From the IMG/VR virus record IMGVR_UViG_3300037558_001388, positions 1-24,254 of that record: DNA of 24,254 nt, one strand, 5' to 3'. The notes under the pieces were generated by a model. That model ran no database searches and was not told the origin of the DNA. It saw only the letters and a program-made list of their open reading frames with translations. Origin of the DNA: a virus. Shown piece by piece: positions 22,045-24,254 of this stretch (position 1 is the stretch's first letter; each line of letters starts with the position of its first letter). Both the position numbers and the translations under genes were made by a program.

Positions 22045-22309
22045 ATGTTTCGGTTTCTGGCGGAACTACGATGTCGTTCTTAGATATTATAGCATACTCA
22101 CACTCATGAATGTGGCATGTTTTAAGCATTATATCATCTTCTACTTCAACAATATTCATATCTGGATATCCATGTTCATCTTCTAACTGCATGGCATAAC
22201 GAGAAGCATCATCTTCTTCCTCAAATAAGTAGAGAATTTTTTCTCCAGACTCATCTACAACAGAGTAAGCTCCATGATCTTCCTTCCCCTCTACAGTTAG
22301 AATAAACAT
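22031..22309 (-). CDS. DUF3110 family protein between gp47 and gp46
   Basis: A 92-residue protein. The pattern GEKILYLFEEEDDASRYA, then MQLEDEHGYPDMNIVEVED and a final VVPPETE, matches my knowledge of DUF3110, a small family of cyanobacteria and plastids, so a host origin is likely. The function is unknown; the composition is strongly acidic. The ATG overlaps the gp47 stop (TAATG) and the end overlaps gp46, so it would be made together with the two nuclease subunits. Confidence 0.75.
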   Translation of the reverse strand: MFILTVEGKEDHGAYSVVDESGEKILYLFEEEDDASRYAMQLEDEHGYPDMNIVEVEDDIMLKTCHIHECEYAIISKNDIVVPPETETYDFI

Positions 22310-23349
22310 TAAATTAACTCACATGCCTCCTGGTAAGTTTTTCTCATAATGTCTTGAAGAATGGACTTATCAAGATTTATTTCCGCTTCTTGAATATATC
22401 TATCTAAAATAGACAGAGTGTCTTCTGACTCAAATACTTCAAACTCTTCAGGATCTCCCACCTCAAAATTTTCTACAGTTTTGAGATCAGCAACACCGAC
22501 AGAGTACAATTTATCAATAAACTTTTCAAACTTTTTAGTGTTTGATTTTTTTCTAACGATAATTTTTACAATCTTATTCTCATATTCTCTTGCATCAAAT
22601 GTTTGATAGTCATTATCTTCATAGAAGATATTATAGAACATTCTATATGGATTATCAATATGAGTATGCTCTAGAGTTTCAGTATCAAATATTGTAAAAC
22701 CTCTAGTATCATTCACATCATTCCAAAACATCTCATACGGATTACCTAGGTAGAAGATTTTCTGATCATCCGATCTAGTGTGGTAGTGTCCCGAGAAGAC
22801 CTTGGTGAACTTCTTAAATAATTTGCTTTCAAAACCATGCTCCATGACGCAGCCGCGATGAGCTCTAAATCCGCGTAGTTCAAGGTGCCCCATCGCGCAC
22901 TTGCAACTTGTATTTTCAATAGCAGTGAAAGTGCTCTTACTATTATCTTCATTGATCCATGGAATAAAAAGAATTTTTAAATCACCTAACATTGCTTCTT
23001 CAGGAGAAGAATAAATGCGAACGTTGTTATATTCACGTAAAAGGAGATCTACAGCATTTACTTCGTTTGTATTTTTATAAAATGCAGTATGATTACCAAC
23101 GATAGTATGAACGGTAATTCCCATTTGTTCAAGTCTATCGTAGTAATTATCTTTCGCCCATGCTAAGGCACCAAAGTTAATACCAGTGCGATTATCAAAT
23201 GTATCACCCATATCTACAATTGTAGTGATACCATTATCCTCTAGATAGGGGAAGAAAATATCATTGTAGAATTTAAGAAAATAGTTGTGAAAGAGTTTAG
23301 AGTTTTTACGAGCACCAAAATGCTGATCAGTAATGATAGCAATTTTCAT
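22309..23349 (-). CDS. gp47: Recombination endonuclease subunit gp47 (SbcD/Mre11-like)
   Basis: A 346-residue metal-dependent nuclease, partner of gp46. The five phosphoesterase motifs are visible in order: ITDQHFGA (D8, H10), DMGDTFDNR (46-54), VGNHTAF (84-90), MGHLELRGF and FSGHYHTRS. The C-terminal part (from about residue 240) is acidic, as in family members that contact the ATPase. The start overlaps the gp55 stop (TAATG), so sigma factor and nuclease are translated from one message. Confidence 0.96.
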   Translation of the reverse strand: MKIAIITDQHFGARKNSKLFHNYFLKFYNDIFFPYLEDNGITTIVDMGDTFDNRTGINFGALAWAKDNYYDRLEQMGITVHTIVGNHTAFYKNTNEVNAVDLLLREYNNVRIYSSPEEAMLGDLKILFIPWINEDNSKSTFTAIENTSCKCAMGHLELRGFRAHRGCVMEHGFESKLFKKFTKVFSGHYHTRSDDQKIFYLGNPYEMFWNDVNDTRGFTIFDTETLEHTHIDNPYRMFYNIFYEDNDYQTFDAREYENKIVKIIVRKKSNTKKFEKFIDKLYSVGVADLKTVENFEVGDPEEFEVFESEDTLSILDRYIQEAEINLDKSILQDIMRKTYQEACELI

Positions 23350-23894
23350 TAATACCGAAGTTTTGAGTGGACAGCATCCTTGATGGAATTATAGTTGGAA
23401 TAGTTGTCTCCGTCAAGGGTATTGTTATCGTCAAACACCTCGCTGTATCCAGACTTCTCTAGAATCTTGTTTTTAATTTCTAACTGACGCTTCTCTCTTT
23501 GAATCCGTCTCAAAAAAGCGTAATGAATAATTTGTGTAAAATATGCAAATGGATTCTGAGACTTCTCAGGATTGAAATTATGAATATACTGCACACAATT
23601 TTCAATACCATCAGAAACCATATCATCCTTGAACATGTAGTTCACAAAATTTGGTTTGAATGATAAGTGAGTTGCAATTTTAAGAAAACACTCTCCAATA
23701 TACCTTGGAATAGTTGGTTTAGTATCCCACCTTCTTGCTCTTTCTGACTTGTCTTGCTCTGAAAGAATCTTTCCAAATTTCTTTCTATATGAAACTTCGG
23801 ATAATGTTCTATATTCAATCAGAGCAGCAAGAAACTCTTTATTATTAACATAATGTTCTGATCTTTTTCTTTTAGTCATGCCTGGTTGTATCAT
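23349..23894 (-). CDS. gp55: Late-transcription sigma factor gp55
   Basis: A 181-residue minimal sigma factor that directs host RNA polymerase to late promoters of TATAAATA type, normally activated by the gp45 clamp. The sigma region-2-like helix is clear: FNPEKSQNPFAYFTQIIHYA followed by FLRRIQREKRQ, preceded by FKDDMVSDGIENCVQYI. The N-terminus is basic (TKRKRSEHYVNNKEF). The ATG at 23894 lacks a strong Shine-Dalgarno; Met6 (23879) is possible. A good sigma70-type promoter lies 26 nt or more upstream, consistent with early expression of a late-gene activator. Confidence 0.95.
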   Translation of the reverse strand: MIQPGMTKRKRSEHYVNNKEFLAALIEYRTLSEVSYRKKFGKILSEQDKSERARRWDTKPTIPRYIGECFLKIATHLSFKPNFVNYMFKDDMVSDGIENCVQYIHNFNPEKSQNPFAYFTQIIHYAFLRRIQREKRQLEIKNKILEKSGYSEVFDDNNTLDGDNYSNYNSIKDAVHSKLRY

Positions 23895-23919
23895 AACTAT
23901 ATCTCATCATTATGTATAA

Positions 23920-23948
23920 AGTATACCACTAAAACATATACTTGACAA
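23920..23948 (-). promoter_or_regulatory. Sigma70-type promoter for gp55-47-46
   Basis: On the minus strand TTGTCA (-35, 23948-23943) and TATACT (-10, 23925-23920) are separated by exactly 17 nt. Each box differs from consensus by one base. It should drive gp55 early from host RNA polymerase. Its -35 is embedded in CTTGACAAG, shared with the opposite promoter. Confidence 0.75.
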
Positions 23949-23970
23949 GTATCTAAAAGTTGTGTAGAAT
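23942..23970 (+). promoter_or_regulatory. Divergent sigma70-type promoter, plus strand
   Basis: TTGACA (perfect -35, 23942-23947), 17-nt spacer, TAGAAT (-10, one mismatch, 23965-23970). It points right, away from gp55, into a region whose only ORF is on the other strand. The -35 hexamers of the two promoters overlap in the palindrome CTTGACAAG (23941-23949). Confidence 0.6.
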
Positions 23971-24006
23971 AACTTTGTTGGGTTTGAAGAGACAGCTATA
24001 GCTTAA

Positions 24007-24231
24007 CTACTTAATATCTTTACTAGAAGAACTATTATATAACTTCTCTAGTATTTCTCTTGCATCATTTACACTAGAAAGATATCCCATCTTTTTATCA
24101 AGTTTATGATTACTAGATCCAGAATTAGGATCGTTATCTGCTTTCCTTACATATTGTTGATGCATCATAATCATCTCAATATCTGTTGACTCAGACATTG
24201 TTAATACATCATTTAAATTTAAAAAGAACAT
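24007..24231 (-). CDS. Small ORF at the window edge, possibly partial
   Basis: A 74-residue frame (MFFLNLNDVLTMSESTDIE..., ending EILEKLYNSSSSKDIK) with helical, methionine-rich and serine-rich parts and no recognised domain. The frame stays open to the right edge of the window, so the true start may lie beyond it; ATG at 24231 and at 24198 are both weak, with no Shine-Dalgarno. It ends 113 nt before gp55, and the divergent plus-strand promoter would produce RNA antisense to its 3' half. Confidence 0.45.
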   Translation of the reverse strand: MFFLNLNDVLTMSESTDIEMIMMHQQYVRKADNDPNSGSSNHKLDKKMGYLSSVNDAREILEKLYNSSSSKDIK

Positions 24232-24254
24232 ATCATCACTACTAGTTCTTAACC

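Noticed and set aside
1-24254. tRNA genes, CRISPR arrays, insertion sequences, integrase or att sites
   Set aside because: No cloverleaf, repeat-spacer array, transposase or integrase motif was seen on either strand; a lytic T4-like region is not expected to have the latter.

Overview
The window is a piece of the replication/recombination/late-transcription core of a T4-like myovirus, almost certainly a marine cyanophage (Synechococcus or Prochlorococcus host). The T4 proteins gp55, gp47, gp46, gp45, gp44, gp62, RegA, gp43, UvsX and gp41 are all recognisable. They are mixed with genes typical of T4-like cyanophages: a CobS-like AAA+ ATPase, an Hsp20 chaperone, a MazG pyrophosphohydrolase, a DUF3110 protein of cyanobacterial type, DUF3310 and DUF3008. 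The DNA is AT-rich. Every supported gene lies on the minus strand, so transcription runs from high to low coordinates. Packing is very tight, with many ATGA, TAATG and TGATG stop/start overlaps.

Layout in the direction of transcription (right to left). (1) 24254-22031: an edge ORF, then a strong sigma70-type promoter, the late sigma factor gp55, the SbcD-like nuclease gp47, a DUF3110 protein and, continuing to 20332, the SbcC-like gp46. (2) 20331-19910: a regulatory stretch with a sigma70-like promoter, a short leader, a 60-residue orphan gene and a UUCG hairpin terminator. (3) 19909-16095: a CobT-like VWA protein with an HExxH motif, a 45-residue protein, a CobS-like AAA+ ATPase and a DUF3310 protein. 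(4) 16095-12243: sliding clamp gp45, a conserved unknown, clamp loader gp44, a Dam-type adenine methylase inserted before gp62, RegA, and a small ORF overlapping the regA end. (5) 12227-11620: hsp20 as a self-contained unit between two intrinsic terminators, with a late-promoter-like TATAATTA. (6) 11587-5821: a pair of related small proteins, DNA polymerase gp43, two tiny ORFs, UvsX recombinase and gp41 helicase. (7) 5824-4221: accessory genes including MazG. (8) 4208-8: three large proteins and one small one that look virion-associated rather than replicative. One is a nucleotidyltransferase that starts with a T4-style capsid-targeting peptide.

Together these encode most of the replisome (polymerase, clamp, loader, helicase), the recombination machinery that drives T4-type replication (UvsX, gp46/47), the switch to late transcription (gp55, with gp45 as its expected co-activator) and nucleotide metabolism (MazG, DUF3310). 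No intergenic stretch exceeds about 150 bases. No tRNA, CRISPR, insertion sequence or plus-strand protein gene was seen.

The observations most worth following are: the back-to-back sigma70 promoters sharing an overlapping -35 palindrome upstream of gp55, one of which points antisense; the CobS/CobT-like pair with an added metalloprotease motif; the capsid-targeted nucleotidyltransferase; the palindrome-overlapped promoter with a two-codon ORF in its leader; and several unlisted small ORFs.
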